Source of the DNA: Pleurodeles waltl
Taxonomy: Eukaryota; Chordata; Amphibia; Caudata; Salamandridae
Reading direction: 5' to 3'
Assembly: GCF_031143425.1 (NCBI RefSeq)
Contig: NC_090450.1
Location: forward strand, 224,575,442 to 224,639,441
Length of the DNA stretch: 64,000 nucleotides
Under the pieces are notes generated by a model, which saw only the letters and a list, made by a program, of their open reading frames with translations, ran no database searches and was not told the DNA's origin. A program made the translations under genes and the position numbers. How positions within the stretch are numbered: position 1 is the first letter of the stretch; the number at the start of each line of letters is the position of its first letter. Of this stretch, positions 33,490-45,560 are shown in pieces.

Positions 33490-34241
33490 GTCAGTCAGTC
33501 AGTCAGTCAAATAACTTTATTCGGCGTATTGCCATAAAAGTACACATACATACATATAAACCATCATAAAATACAATACTTATTGCATATTTCAAAAAGC
33601 AAGACTCTTCAATCTGCAGGTCTTTGGAACCTAAACGTGCCACTTGAACCTACTAAATATAAGATAATAAATACTTATAAAATCATATACAACAATAAAA
33701 CAATATCTAGATTCCATAAAAAAATAATCACGTTACTGATTCATATCGATTCCTAATAATAATAGCAGATTTGATGAAGCTTAAAATGGAGCTACATATT
33801 TGTTTGGACGAGAGTCTTTGAATGCCAATCAATCCTTCTTTATAGGATGAGGTGTGCAAATTACCCAAAATAGGTAGTAAAAAAGTTTCCCTAGGAGCTG
33901 AGTAAAGTGTACAAAATAAAATGAAGTGACATGTACTTTGTTTCGAAGAATTGTCACAAGGGCATGGTGATAACGTTTTTTCCCACACGCATTTTGTTGG
34001 AAACGGCACTCTAAAATGTATCATATTGAGTCTAAAAAGTACAAGGAAGGAGTATAGGGAGGGAATCGGAAACCAAATAAAATAAGGTTCTAACAAATTT
34101 GAGGATGGAATTTGTACATATGAACCGAAAGAGCTCAAATTCTCTGCTGCTTGATATCTACAATTCATAACATACTCTTTATATCGCAGTTTAACAATTT
34201 CCTTCGCATTGGCGGGCAAGAGCTCTGGTTTAAGATACATA
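33490..34241 (-). mobile_element. LINE nested in H2, 3' end with (TGAC)n tail
   Basis: Minus-strand reading continues the LINE ORF of 46405-47737 from MYLKPELLPANAKEIVKLRY to a stop at 33728. The C-terminus includes SFGSYVQIPSSNLLEPYFIW and a Cys/His-containing stretch (CPCDNSSKQSTCHFILFC). The element ends ...gccgaataaagttatttgac followed by about five TGAC repeats (33490-33510) directly against H2 sequence. A short tandem-repeat tail in place of poly(A) is known for several LINE clades. I cannot assign the clade. Confidence 0.75.
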
Positions 34242-34830
34242 GGGGGTCATTCCAACCTTGGCGGTAAAAGGCGCTTACCGCTGTGCAGAAGACCGCCAGA
34301 ACACCGCTGCAGCCGCGGTAAACCGCCACGGTCATTCTGACCCACAACAGGCAAACCGCCAATATACAGACATCCACAAAAGTCCGCCACACCAAAGGGC
34401 AGCGAGAAACTGGCGATGACCAAACCTCCACCGTCACGCCAACAGAAATATGCCCATGCTATCACGACACACGAATCCACGCGGCGGTCTTTCAACCGCG
34501 GTATTCTATTGGCGGTACACACCGCCGCGCTCAAAATACACACACTTCTACAAAACACCGCCACATTGGACAATTCCAAATACACACACCTGATACACAT
34601 ACAAACACCACTCCCACACACCCAACACAATATAAAACACACACCCACATCACCCTCAAACCTCCACTCCAACAGAATCGTGAACACGCACAGAGAAAAG
34701 AGATCCGAGCACCCAGACGCGCACTTAACTGTCACCCAGCAATATTACCACGCACTTCACACAACACAACAATACACATCACCACACTTAGCACAACACA
34801 ATCCACCCCACACATCACCCACACCACCCC

Positions 34831-36334
34831 ATGGCACCGCAAAGACACCCCAGGTTTTCTGAGGATGAACTCATGGTCATGGTGGAGGAAATTGTACGGG
34901 TAGAGCCACAGCTCTTCGGGACACAGGTGCAGCACACCACCATTGCCAGGAAGATGGAGCTATGGAGCAGAATAGTCGATAGGGTCAACTCTGTGGGACA
35001 GCACCCAAGAAATAGGGACGACATCAGGAAGCGGTGGAACGACCTACGGGGAAGGTGTGTTCAATGGTATCCAGGCACAACATCGCGGTGCAGCGGACTG
35101 GCGGCGGACCCCCACCTCCTCCCCCAGAATTTACAACATGGGAGGAGCAGGTCTTGGTGATCCTGCATCCTGAGGGCCTCGCAGGAGTATCTGGAGGAAT
35201 GGACTCTGGTAAGTGAAATCTTCACTACTTCATCCCCCCCACCCCACCAGCATGCCAACTCATACCCCCACCCTCACCCTCACCCCATCACACCTACTCC
35301 TTGCAAATGTCTCACCATCACAACCCACCCATCCCAACCCCAAACCCTGCATGCGACCACAAAGCATGGACACCCATCACCAAAGCATGCCCACTGCACA
35401 TACCCATCCATCCCCCTCCCCAAACCACCGTCACTAAAGCCCCCACACGGGAATGCCAGCACTGAGGTACACGGGCACCCACCCATTGCACGCTATGGCA
35501 CACACAGATGCAATAACCATCTTTTATACCCCTGCAGGACCCGAACGCCACGTCACCGCGCAGGAGGGTCCACAAATGTCCACTCCACCCCCAGAAGAGG
35601 CCCACAGTGATGACAGCACCTCTGTCGACCTGGATCTAGATGACCAGCCCGGCCCACCTGGGACCTCAGGACAGTCGGTTCCCCTCACCCAGTCACAGGC
35701 CTCCACAGACCTTCCCCCCTCTGGAAACCCCAGCACAGCACCCACCCAGCGGGCCCATACCTCTGTCCCCAGGACACGTCAATCAGCGGTGTGTCCACCA
35801 CTACAGGGCACCCAGGCTAACCCACCACCCCAACAACAACAGGGACCTGGGGGCAGTGGTAGTGGGCACACGGTCCAGGGGACAGAGGCCCAGGGAAACA
35901 GGGGAACTGGGAGGGCTGCTGTGCGACGGGGGGGACAGGCCCAGGGAACCCACTCTCCACGAGGCCCTCTCCTCCATCATGGGAGCCTACCATCATTCCC
36001 AGGAGACGATGGCGACGGTACTGGCCAGGTTTCAGGAGATCCAGCTCCTGCAGGAGGAACAGTATTTGGGGTTCAGGGAGGAACTACGAAACATCAGTTC
36101 CGCCCTGGGCACCATCGTAGGGGCTCTGAATCAGGTAGTCACCACATTGCGTGACACTGTGGCACCACAAAGGGCCCCTCACACTAGCATGGACCAAGAA
36201 CTGCCTACCACCTCTGCCGGCGCTAGTGGACAGGAGGCCCGCCACAGGACCAACAGGCCACCAGCACCCCACCCCCTGCAGAAGGAGAACCACCCCGCAA
36301 GCGGGCCCGGAGATCCAGGAAGAAGACAGAGTAA
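34831..36334 (+). pseudogene. Harbinger gene A (Myb/SANT-like), H3 copy
   Basis: Exon 1 is 34831-35208 (MAPQRHPRFSEDELMVMVEE; KMELWSRIVDRVNSVGQHPR; DIRKRWNDLRG), donor gtaagt. Exon 2 starts at 35538 after ctgcag: PERHVTAQEGPQMSTPPPEE, DDSTSVDLDLDDQPGPPGTS, then HEALSSIMGAYHHSQETMAT, REELRNISSALGTIVGALNQ and a basic end stopping at TAA 36332. Near-complete, but single or double base losses in G- or C-runs (about 35051, 35930, 36239) break the frame. The 329 bp intron matches H1. The SANT domain should bind DNA near the element ends and the coiled coil mediate self-association; both are inferred from the family. Confidence 0.75.
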
Positions 36335-36548
36335 GATGCCAAGCCCCCCGCCAGGAAAGGATACCTCCCTGATTGTCATCCCACTGTCCCACATTGTCAC
36401 CCTGTCCACCCTTAAACTGCCCCTGCTCCACTTTCCACAGGCATTTGGACAATGCACCTGTGATACTAATAGTCTGGACTCTGCCATGGACATTCCTCCA
36501 ACATCACCCCTCACAGGTTTGCAACCACCCACCAATATAGAGCACTGT

Positions 36549-36554
36549 AATAAA
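36549..36554 (+). terminator. Polyadenylation signal of gene A (H3)
   Basis: AATAAA about 215 bp after the gene A stop, at the conserved position. Confidence 0.6.
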
Positions 36555-36842
36555 CACAGTTATTGCACAAAACAATCTGGAGTCTGGCTGTGATTTTGAA
36601 CAAATGTATTAGACATGACCGTGCCAAAATGCTTATTTACATTGTGATGACAACATACCACTTTCACACAGCTGTAGTCCATGGGGAAACAAAGCAGATG
36701 TCACGCAGTGGGGCCCACAGCTCTGAAATCGGAAGGGAAAGCCACAACTCAGTTACCATACACTGGGGGAAAAGGTCAGACAGTAGAGAGGTAGTAGTCT
36801 TTAAGTAAATGTAATATGCCGGTGTGGATTCTTACCTGTGTG

Positions 36843-38147
36843 TCATTGAAAATACTGCAGTATCACTGTGTTCCTGTTCTCTATGTCGTCCTCTTCAGCT
36901 TCCTCGTCTTCACTCTCCACAGGCTCCACAGCTGCTACAACACCACCATCTGGACCATCCTCCTGCAGAAAAGGCACCTGGTGTCGCAAAGCCAGGTTGT
37001 GAAGCATACAGCAGGCCACGATGATCTGGCACACCTTCTTTGGTGAGTAGAATAGGGATCCACCTGTCATATGGAGGCACCTGAACCTGGTCTTCAGGAG
37101 GCCAAAGGTTCGCTCGATTACCCTCCTAGTCCGCCCATGTGCCTCATTGTACCGTTCCTCTGCCCTTGTCCTGGGATTCCTCACTGGGGTCAGTAGCCAT
37201 GACAGGTTGGGGTAACCAGAGTCACCAATTAGCCACACACAGTGCCTCTGGAGTTGACCCATCACGTAAGGGATGCTGCTATTCCGCATGATGTACGCGT
37301 CATGCACTGACCCAGGGAACTTGGCATTAACATGGGAGATGTACTGGTCAGCCAAACACACCATCTGTACATTCATGGAATGATAACTCTTCCTGTTCCT
37401 GTACACCTGTTCACTCCTGCTGGGGGGGACCAAAGCAACATGTGTCCCATCAATGGCACCTATGATGTTGGGGATATGTCCAAGGGCATAGAAATCACCC
37501 TTCACTGTAGGCAAATCCCCCACCTCAGAGAAAACGATGTAGCTCCGCGTGTGTTTCAGCAGGGCAGACAACACTCTGGACAACACCTTGGAAAACATAG
37601 GCTGGGACATCCCTGATGCTATGGCCACTGTTGTTTGAAATGACCCACTTGCCAAGAAATGGAGTACTGACAGAACCTGCACTAGAGGGGGGATCCCTGT
37701 GGGTTGGCGGATTGGTGACATCAGGTCTGCCTCCAGCTGGGCACACAGTTCCTGAATAGTGGCTCGGTCAAGCCTGTATGTCAGTATGACATGTCTTTCC
37801 TCCATTGTCGACAGGTCCACCAGCGGTCTGTTCACCGGAGGATGCCTCCATCTCCTCGCATGTCCCAGCGGACGGTGCCTATGAAGGACAACAGCGAGCA
37901 CAGAGTCAATCAACCCACAGGTAAGTAACCACAGCTTGCACAGAACACGATTCCCAATGCATTGAATGGCTTGCATGAGTGTTGATGAAAGGCCTAGGTA
38001 TGTGTGACGCATTAGAAAGTAAGCCATGTGGGCCCTTGAAATGGCGGCTGCCTGACCTGTGAAGTGCGACAATGGGATGTGAGGTAAATGCGCTGGCGTG
38101 GCACACCGTGGCGGTAGGCGGTCGAAGACCGCGGCGCAAAGCAGCAT
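36843..38147 (-). CDS. HARBI1-like transposase, H3 copy: single intact ORF with full DDE triad
   Basis: A 434-codon uninterrupted ORF (DDE_Tnp_4/HARBI1 family). Residues: RRWRHPPVNRPLVDLSTMEE (98-117), ATIQELCAQLEADLM, FLASGSFQTTVAIASGMSQP (helix-turn-helix-like, about 164-183), GAIDGTHVALVPPSRSEQVY with catalytic D233, KFPGSVHDAYIMRN, LIGDSGYPNLSWLLTPVRNP with D309, RRVIERTFGLLKTRFRCLHM with E345, and an acidic tail ending ILQYFQ. The 99 bp intron that separates these exons in H1 is exactly absent here (junction 37225/37226). The first ~95 residues look unlike the family and may be upstream read-through, so the true start may be near M115. It would cut and paste H1-H4-type ends. Possibly functional, but there is no evidence of expression. 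Confidence 0.9.
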   Translation of the reverse strand: MLLCAAVFDRLPPRCATPAHLPHIPLSHFTGQAAAISRAHMAYFLMRHTYLGLSSTLMQAIQCIGNRVLCKLWLLTCGLIDSVLAVVLHRHRPLGHARRWRHPPVNRPLVDLSTMEERHVILTYRLDRATIQELCAQLEADLMSPIRQPTGIPPLVQVLSVLHFLASGSFQTTVAIASGMSQPMFSKVLSRVLSALLKHTRSYIVFSEVGDLPTVKGDFYALGHIPNIIGAIDGTHVALVPPSRSEQVYRNRKSYHSMNVQMVCLADQYISHVNAKFPGSVHDAYIMRNSSIPYVMGQLQRHCVWLIGDSGYPNLSWLLTPVRNPRTRAEERYNEAHGRTRRVIERTFGLLKTRFRCLHMTGGSLFYSPKKVCQIIVACCMLHNLALRHQVPFLQEDGPDGGVVAAVEPVESEDEEAEEDDIENRNTVILQYFQ

Positions 38148-38326
38148 TGGTTAACATTGAACCCTATGGGTCTCAGGAGCCAATGACAATGTGCGCCGGC
38201 GGTCGCGGTACGCACCGCCGCGGGCATGACCGCCATTTTCTATCTGCTTAATCACTCGATACCTGATCTTCGACAGGAGAGGACCTACACTGCAAGTGCT
38301 GCTGTGACCTCGGTCTGGAAGAGACA
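38148..38326. promoter_or_regulatory. Divergent intergenic region, H3
   Basis: Counterpart of 9893-10276: a CCAAT (38181), a ccggcggtcgcggtacgcac palindromic core, and 'gaccgccattttctatctgc' upstream of gene B. It lies between the divergent transposase and gene B. Promoter role inferred. Confidence 0.3.
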
Positions 38327-40864
38327 ATGGCTCATGCGACTGGGGAAAGGGCCCCTGCCTTCACTGCTCAGGAATTGGAGAAACTTGTGGATGGGGTTCT
38401 CCCCCAGTATGCGCTACTCTACGGTCCTCCAGACCAACAGGTAAGTACACTGGGACCATGCTTTGTGGGCAATGCCTGTGTTGAGTGGGGTGGATGAAAG
38501 ATGGTGGGGAGGGGAGCGATTGAGGCATGCATCAAATGACGGATGAGAGCATGTGCCACATGGCAAGGGTGGGGATGGGGGGCCACTCAAATGGAGCATG
38601 CAGAAGGTGATGAATATTTTTCTCCCCCTGTACATGTCACATAGGTCAGCGCCCACCAGAAGACGGGGCACCCACTGCCGGAAGAGATGGGAGGACATCC
38701 GCCGCTGGAGCAGGAAGACAGCAGAGGCTCAGCTGGAGATGGCCTCCCAACGTGGGAGGGGTGCCAGTCGGACTTTGACCCCCCTGATGTCCCGGATCCT
38801 GGCGGTGGCCTACCCCGATTTGGATGGGCGCGTGAGGACATCACAGCAGACACAAGGGGGTGAGTACACTCTAATCCTGGTGACTTTGCGCACAGTGGAG
38901 GTGTCTGGGTGGGGGAGGAGGGCTGTGGGTATCCCTAGGCCAGGGCGATTTCTGTAGGCTAGGCCCCTCCGTAAGGCACGGCCCCGTGCCCCCGCCCCCC
39001 ACCTCTGTAGGGAGCCAAGTACAGCTATTCATGGCCCTGTGTCATCAATGTGTGCAGATGTTGTCCATAGGCTTGTAGGCCATGTCCCACGGATTGAGTA
39101 GTCGACCCCAAGTGCACGGCGTAGTGCAGGGGGCTTCTGTGTCTGTCCTGTCCGCCAACAGTGTGGCCAATGCATGCACTCAACATGTCTTTATTCCCCC
39201 CCCCTTTTTTGTGGTCTTCCTGTTCATGTGTGCATTAACATCATCAGGCGGAGGAGAAGTGGCATTTGAGCACGAGGGAGCTGCATCCCACATGGCCATG
39301 GAGGGCCATGCAACGAACTCGGAATTCACAAGTGGGACGGAGGGCGAAGGGAGCTCCACAGCGGGGACTTGTGCAGATATCAGTGACAGCGACTCGTCCT
39401 CTGAAGGGAGCTCCCTTGTGGTGGCGGCAACATCTGTGCCCCCCGCAACAACAGGTACAGCCGCCACCCAGCGCACCAGCACCGCCCTCCCAGCAGCCCC
39501 TCAGCGTTTGCCCCGTGCCCGCTCACCCAGGAAGGTGGGCATCTCCTTCGCCCCAGGCACCTCAGGCCCTGCCCCATTCACCCCTGCTGCCCTCAGTGAG
39601 GAGGTCATTGACCTCCTGAGGACGCTCACTGTTGGGTAGTCTACCATTTTGAATGCCATCCAGGGTGTCGAAATAGAGGTGCACCAGAGTAATGCGTACC
39701 TGGAGGGCATTCATTCTGGTCGGGCTGCCCTTCAGCGATCGTTCAACACTCTGGCCTCAGCACTGATGGCAGCCATTGTCCCTGTCTCTAGCCTCCCCCT
39801 CCAATGTCCTCCACCCATACCCTATCACCTGTACCTCTGCCTATCCTAGACACACCATCAGACCAGCCTGCACACACCTCAACACCCAAGGGAAGCTCAG
39901 CCAGACATAAGCACCACACATCACACAGGCATTCACACAAGCAACATCCACATACAGACATACCAACACCCACTGCCTCCACTGTGTCCCCCTCCTCCTC
40001 GTCACCCTCCTCCCTCCCTGTCACGTCTCCACTCACACCTGCATGCACAACATCTTCAGCCACTACCTCCATCACCAGCACACACACCAGAAACTCCCGC
40101 ACATGTGCAGTCACCACCCCCACTACCATTTACACGTCCCCTTTGTCCTCCCCCAGTGTGTCTGTCACCCCCTCTTCCAAGATACACAAACGCAGGCAGC
40201 CACCCACCCACAGCCATCCACCTCACGACAGCCTCCAGCCCAAGCACCTGCACCCAAAGACACCAGACTTAAAACTCCTACAACCACAACCTCTTCCTCC
40301 ACTCACATACCCACTACACCTACCCGTCCCACTGTTCCTAAAATGCTTTTCCTGTCCAAACTTAACCTCTTTCCAACAACTCCCCCACCCCGTCCATGTC
40401 ATAGGACTCCAGTCAGCACCACAGCCACCACAAAACCGGGACCTGTCATGACAGTCTGCCATGGACTGTGGAGTCCCTCACCCTCAAGGGCAGCCAGTTC
40501 AGTACGGAGCCAAGGCACGGCCAGCCCACCCCCGGAGAAACATCCGAAGATAGGCAGTGGCTGGCGCGAGAGGGTGAAAACACCAGGGACTAAAACCCCT
40601 ACCATGGCTCCGGCAGGAAGTGTGGAGCCAGCTGGCACACCGCCCAAGGTGGTGAAGGGCCACAGGCGATCAGGGAAGACTGGGAAGGGCAGCACGCCCG
40701 ACAAGACCGCCATCAGCCCAGCTGGCCAGGAGGGCCCCGCCAGCCCCATCCCAGGTGGGCAGGAGGACACCAACAGGCCCGGTACTGCAGCCCAGGAGGG
40801 CCCCGCCAGCCACACGACAGATAGGCAGGAAGGCCCCGCCAGCCACAGCTCAGGTGGCAAATGA
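38327..40864 (+). pseudogene. Harbinger gene B, H3 copy
   Basis: Exon 1 (38327-38440): MAHATGERAPAFTAQELEKL, VDGVLPQYALLYGPPDQQ. Exon 2 (38645-38859) starts VSAHQK but lacks about 50 bp of the SANT core seen in H4, leaving RWEDIRRWSRKTAEAQLEMA and SRILAVAYPDLDGRV. The exon 3 acceptor has changed from ...gcattag to ...gcattaa (39231-39240). Exon 3 reads SGGGEVAFEHEGAASHMAME, SSSEGSSLVVAATSVPPATT and LSEEVIDLLRTLTVG, then a TAG (CAG in H1) at 39637-39639, VEIEVHQSNAYLEGIHSGRA, a Ser/Thr/Pro-rich stretch with frameshifts, and a C-terminus with QEGPAS repeats ending at TGA 40862. Dead copy; H1, H3 and H4 together define the gene. Confidence 0.68.
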
Positions 40865-40884
40865 CCTCCACGCCATGGCCGGAT

Positions 40885-43800
40885 CCGCTGAACTGGGCAC
40901 TTCATCCTAAGCACCGCTGCACCTGGCACCGCCGTCTCAAGCACCGCTGAACTGGGCCCTTCATCTCAAGCACTGCTGAACTGGGCACCGCCGTCTCAAG
41001 CACCGCTGAACTGGGCCCTTCCTCTCAAGCACCGCTGAACTGGGCACCGCCGTCTCAAGCACCGCTGAACTGGGCACCGCCGTCTCAAGTACCGCTGCAC
41101 TGGGCCCTTCATCTCAAGCACCGCTGAACTGGGCACCGCCGTCTCAAGCACCGCTGAACTGGGCACTGCCGTCTCAAGTACCGCTGAACTGGGCCCTTCA
41201 TCTCAAGCACCGCTGAACTGGGCCCTTCATCTCAGGCACATCTGAACTGGGCACCGCCGTCTCAAGCACCGCTGAACTGGGCACCGCCGTCTCAAGTACC
41301 GCTGAACTGGGCCCTTCATCTCAAGCACCGCTGAACTGGGCACCGCCGTCTCAAGCACCGCTGAACTGGGCACCGCTGTCTCAAGCACCGCTGAACTGGG
41401 CACCGCTGTCTCAAGTACCGCTGAACTGGGCCCTTCATCTCAAGCACCGCTGAACTGGGCACCGCCGTCTCAAGTACCGCTGCACTGAGCACCGCCGTCT
41501 CAAGTACCGCTGAACTGGGCCCTTCATCTCAAGTACCGCTGAACTGGGCCCTTCATCTCAAGCACCGCTGAACTGGGCACTGCCGTCTCAAGTACCGCTG
41601 AACTGGGCCCTTCATCTCAAGCACCGCTGAACTGGGCCCTTCATCTCAAGCACCGCTGAACTGGGCACCGCCGTCTCAAGCACCGCTGAACTGGGCACTG
41701 CCGTCTCAAGTACCGCTGAACTGGGCCCTTCATCTCAAGCACCGCTGAACTGGGCCCTTCATCTCAAGCACCGCTGAACTGGGCACCGCCGTCTCAAGCA
41801 CCGATGAACCGGGCACCGCCGTCTCAAGTAACGCTGAACTGGGCCCTTCATCTCAAGCACCGCTGAACTGGGCACCGCCGTCTCAAGCACCGCTGAACTG
41901 GGCACCGCCGTCTCAAGTACCGCTGAACTGGGCCCTTCATCTCAAGCACCGCTGAACTGGGCACCGCCGTCTCAAGTACCGCTGAACTGGGCACTGCCGT
42001 CTCAAGTACCGCTGAACTGGGCCCTTCATCTCAAGTAGCGCTGCACTGGGCCCTTCATCTCAAGCACCGCTGAACTGGGCACCGCCGTCTCAAGCACCGC
42101 TGAACTGGGCACCGCCGTCTCAAGTACCGCTGAACTGGGCCCTTCATCTCAAGCACCGCTGAACTGGGCACCGCCGTCTCAAGCACCGCTGAACTGGGCA
42201 CCGCCGTCTCAAGTACCGCTGAACTGGGCCCTTCATCTCAAGCACCGCTGAACTGGGCACCGCCGTCTCAAGTACCGCTGAACTGGGCCCTTCATCTCAA
42301 GCACCGCTGAACTGGGCACTGCCGTCTCAAGCACCACTGAACTGCGCACCGCCGTCTCAAGTACTGCTGAACTGGGCCCTTCATCTCAAGCACAGCTGAA
42401 CTGGGCACCGCCGTCTCAAGTAACGCTGCACTGGGCACCGCCGTCTCAAGTACCGCTGAACTGGGCCCTTCATCTCATGTACCGCTGAACTGGGCACTTC
42501 ATCCTAAGCACCGCTGCACCTGGCACCGCCGTCTCAAGCACCGCTGAACTGGGCCCTTCATCTCAAGCACTGCTGAACTGGGCACCGCCGTCTCAAGCAC
42601 CGCTGAACTGGGCCCTTCCTCTCAAGCACCGCTGAACTGGGCACCGCCGTCTCAAGCACCGCTGAACTGGGCACCGCCGTCTCAAGTACCGCTGCACTGG
42701 GCCCTTCATCTCAAGCACCGCTGAACTGGGCACCGCCGTCTCAAGCACCGCTGAACTGGGCACTGCCGTCTCAAGTACCGCTGAACTGGGCCCTTCATCT
42801 CAAGCACCGCTGAACTGGGCCCTTCATCTCAAGCACATCTGAACTGGGCACCGCCGTCTCAAGCACCGCTGAACTGGGCAGCGCCGTCTCAAGTACCGCT
42901 GAACTGGGCCCTTCATCTCAAGCACCGCTGAACTGGGCACCGCCGTCTCAAGCACCGCTGAACTGGGCACCGCCGTCTCAAGTACCGCTGAACTGGGCCC
43001 TTCATCTCAAGCACCGCTGAACTGGGCACCGCCGTCTCAAGTACCGCTGCACTGAGCACCGCCGTCTCAAGTACCGCTGAACTGGGCCCTTCATCTCAAG
43101 TACCGCTGAACTGGGCCCTTCATCTCAAGCACCGCTGAACTGGGCACTGCCGTCTCAAGTACCGCTGAACTGGGCCCTTCATCTCAAGCACCGCTGAACT
43201 GGGCCCTTCATCTCAAGCACCGCTGAACTGGGCACCGCCGTCTCAAGCACCGCTGAACTGGGCACTGCCGTCTCAAGTACTGCTGAACTGGGCCCTTCAT
43301 CTCAAGCACCGCTGAACTGGGCCCTTCATCTCAAGCACCGCTGAACTGGGCACCGCCGTCTCAAGCACCGATGAACCGGGCACCGCCGTCTCAAGTAACG
43401 CTGAACTGGGCCCTTCATCTCAAGCACCGCTGAACTGGGCACCGCCGTCTCAAGCACCGCTGAACTGGGCACCGCCGTCTCAAGTACCGCTGAACTGGGC
43501 CCTTCATCTCAAGCACCGCTGAACTGGGCACCGCCGTCTCAAGTACCGCTGAACTGGGCACTGCCGTCTCAAGTACCGCTGAACTGGGCCCTTCATCTCA
43601 AGTAGCGCTGCACTGGGCCCTTCATCTCAAGCACCGCTGAACTGGGCACCGCCGTCTCAAGCACCGCTGAACTGGGCACCGCCGTCTCAAGTACCGCTGA
43701 ACTGGGCCCTTCATCTCAAGCACCGCTGAACTGGGCACCGCCGTCTCAAGCACCGCTGAACTGGGCACCGCCGTCTCAAGTACCGCTGCACTGGGCACCG

Positions 43801-45206
43801 CCGTCTCAAGTACCGCTGAACTGGGCCCTTCCTCTCAAGTACCGCTGAACTGGGCCCTTCATCTCAAGTACCGCTGAACTGGGCACCGCTGTCTCAAGTA
43901 CTGCTGAACTGGGCCCTTCATCTCAAGCACTGCTGAACTGGGCCCTTCATTTCAAGCACCGCTGAACTGGGCACCGCCGTCTCAAGCACCGCTGAACTGG
44001 GCACCGCCGTCTCAAGTACCGCTGAACTGGGCCCTTCATCTCAAGCACCGCTGAACTGGGCACCGCCATCTCAAGTACCGCTGCACTGGGCACCGCCATC
44101 TCAAGTACCGCTAAACTGGGCACCGCCGTCTCAAGTACCGCTGAACTGGGCCCTTCATCTCAAGTAGCGCTGCACTGGGCCCTTCATCTCAAGCACTGCT
44201 GAACTGGGCACCGCCATCTCAAGTACCGCTGCACTGGGCACCGCCGTCTAAAGTACCGCTGAACTGGCACCGCCGTCTCAAGTACCGCTGAACTGGGCCC
44301 TTCATCTCAAGTAGCGCTGCACTGGGCCCTTCATCTCAAGCACCGCTGAACTGGGCACCGCCGTCTCAAGCACCGCTGAACTGGGCACCGCCGTCTCAAG
44401 TACCGCTGAACTGGGCCCTTCATCTCAAGCACTGCTGAACTGGGCACTGCCGTCTCAAGCACCGCTGAACTGGGCACCGCCGTCTCAAGTACCGCTGAAC
44501 TGGGCCCTTCATCTCAAGCACCGCTGAAGTGGGCACCGCCGTCTCAAGCACCGCTGAACTGGGCACCGCCGTCTCAAGTACCGCTGAACTGGGCCCTTCA
44601 TCTCAAGCACCGCTGCACTGGGCACCGCCGTCTCAAGCACCGCTGAACTGGGCCCTTCATCTCAAGTACCTCTGAACTGGGCCCTTCATCTCAAGCACCG
44701 CTGAACTGGGCACCGCCGTCTCAAGTACCGCTGAACTGGGCCCTTCATCTCAAGCACCGCTGAACTGGGCACCGCCGTCTCAAGCACCGCTGAACTGGGC
44801 ACCGCCGTCTCAAGTACCGCTGAACTGGGCCCTTCATCTCAAGCACCGCTGAACTGGGCACCGCCGTCTCAAGTACCACTGAACTGGGCCCTTCATCTCA
44901 AGCACCGCTCAACTGGGCACCGCCGTCTCAAGCACCGCTGAACTGGGCACCGCCGTCTCAAGCACCGCTGAACTGGGCACCGCCGTCTCAAGTACCACTG
45001 AACTGGGCCCTTCATCTCAAGCACCGCTGAACTGGGCCCTTCATCTCAAGCACCGCTGAACTGGGCACCGCCGTCTCAAGCACCGCTGAACTGGGCACCG
45101 CCGTCTCAAGTACCACTGAACTGGGCCCTTCATCTCAAGCACCGCTGAACTGGGCACCGCCGTCTCAAGTACCGCTGCACTGGGCACCGCCGTCTCAAGC
45201 ACCGCT
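40885..45206. repeat. ~4.3 kb minisatellite of alternating 30 bp and 29 bp units, about 145 copies
   Basis: Two unit types share 'aagYaccgctgaactgggc'. One continues 'accgccgtctc' (30 bp), the other 'ccttcatctc' (29 bp). They mix in patterned order. A larger block is itself duplicated: the rare variant 'ttcatcctaagcaccgctgc' at 40901 recurs at 42498 (shift 1597), and 'agtagcgctgcactgggc' at 42034 recurs at 43601 (shift 1567). The 30 bp difference is one unit missing in copy 2. It lies just after the gene B stop. There are no unique spacers, so it is not a CRISPR. Confidence 0.97.
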
Positions 45207-45254
45207 GGCCCATTAGCGGCAGGGGCAGGCCCGCATCTGTGTCGGGCAGGGCTG

Positions 45255-45560
45255 CACGAAGCACTCTGGGCACCAGGCCCCCTCCAGAACCAGTGGAGAC
45301 TGTTATCCACTTGTGAGACTTTGGCTTTGCACTCCCCAGGATGGTAGAGTGGGAAACCCACCCACTGTAGAGACTTGAGAGACTGTGGCTTTGCAGTCCC
45401 CAGGATGTAACAGTGGGCAGCCCACCCACTGTTTGGACTTGTGAGACTGTGGCTTTGCACTCCCCAGGATGTAACAGTGGGCAGCCCACCCACTGTCTGG
45501 ACTTGTGAGACTGTGGCTTTGCACTCCCCAGGATTGAACAGTGGCCATGGAGGCCCCTTG
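45255..45560. repeat. Harbinger 3' constant repeats (H3): one 74 bp-type unit and four ~62 bp units
   Basis: 'gaagcactctgggcaccagg' (45257) is one unit of the 74 bp family. Four 'gactgtggctttgcactccc' units with 'cccacccactgt' follow at about 62 bp spacing, as in H1 and H2. Confidence 0.85.

Noticed and set aside
38327..40864. Gene B as a captured host gene
   Set aside because: It occurs with the same introns and position in H1, H3 and H4, always with Harbinger 3' sequence.
40885..45206. CRISPR-like regular array
   Set aside because: Units are adjacent with no unique spacers, two unit lengths alternate, and the context is a eukaryotic transposon.
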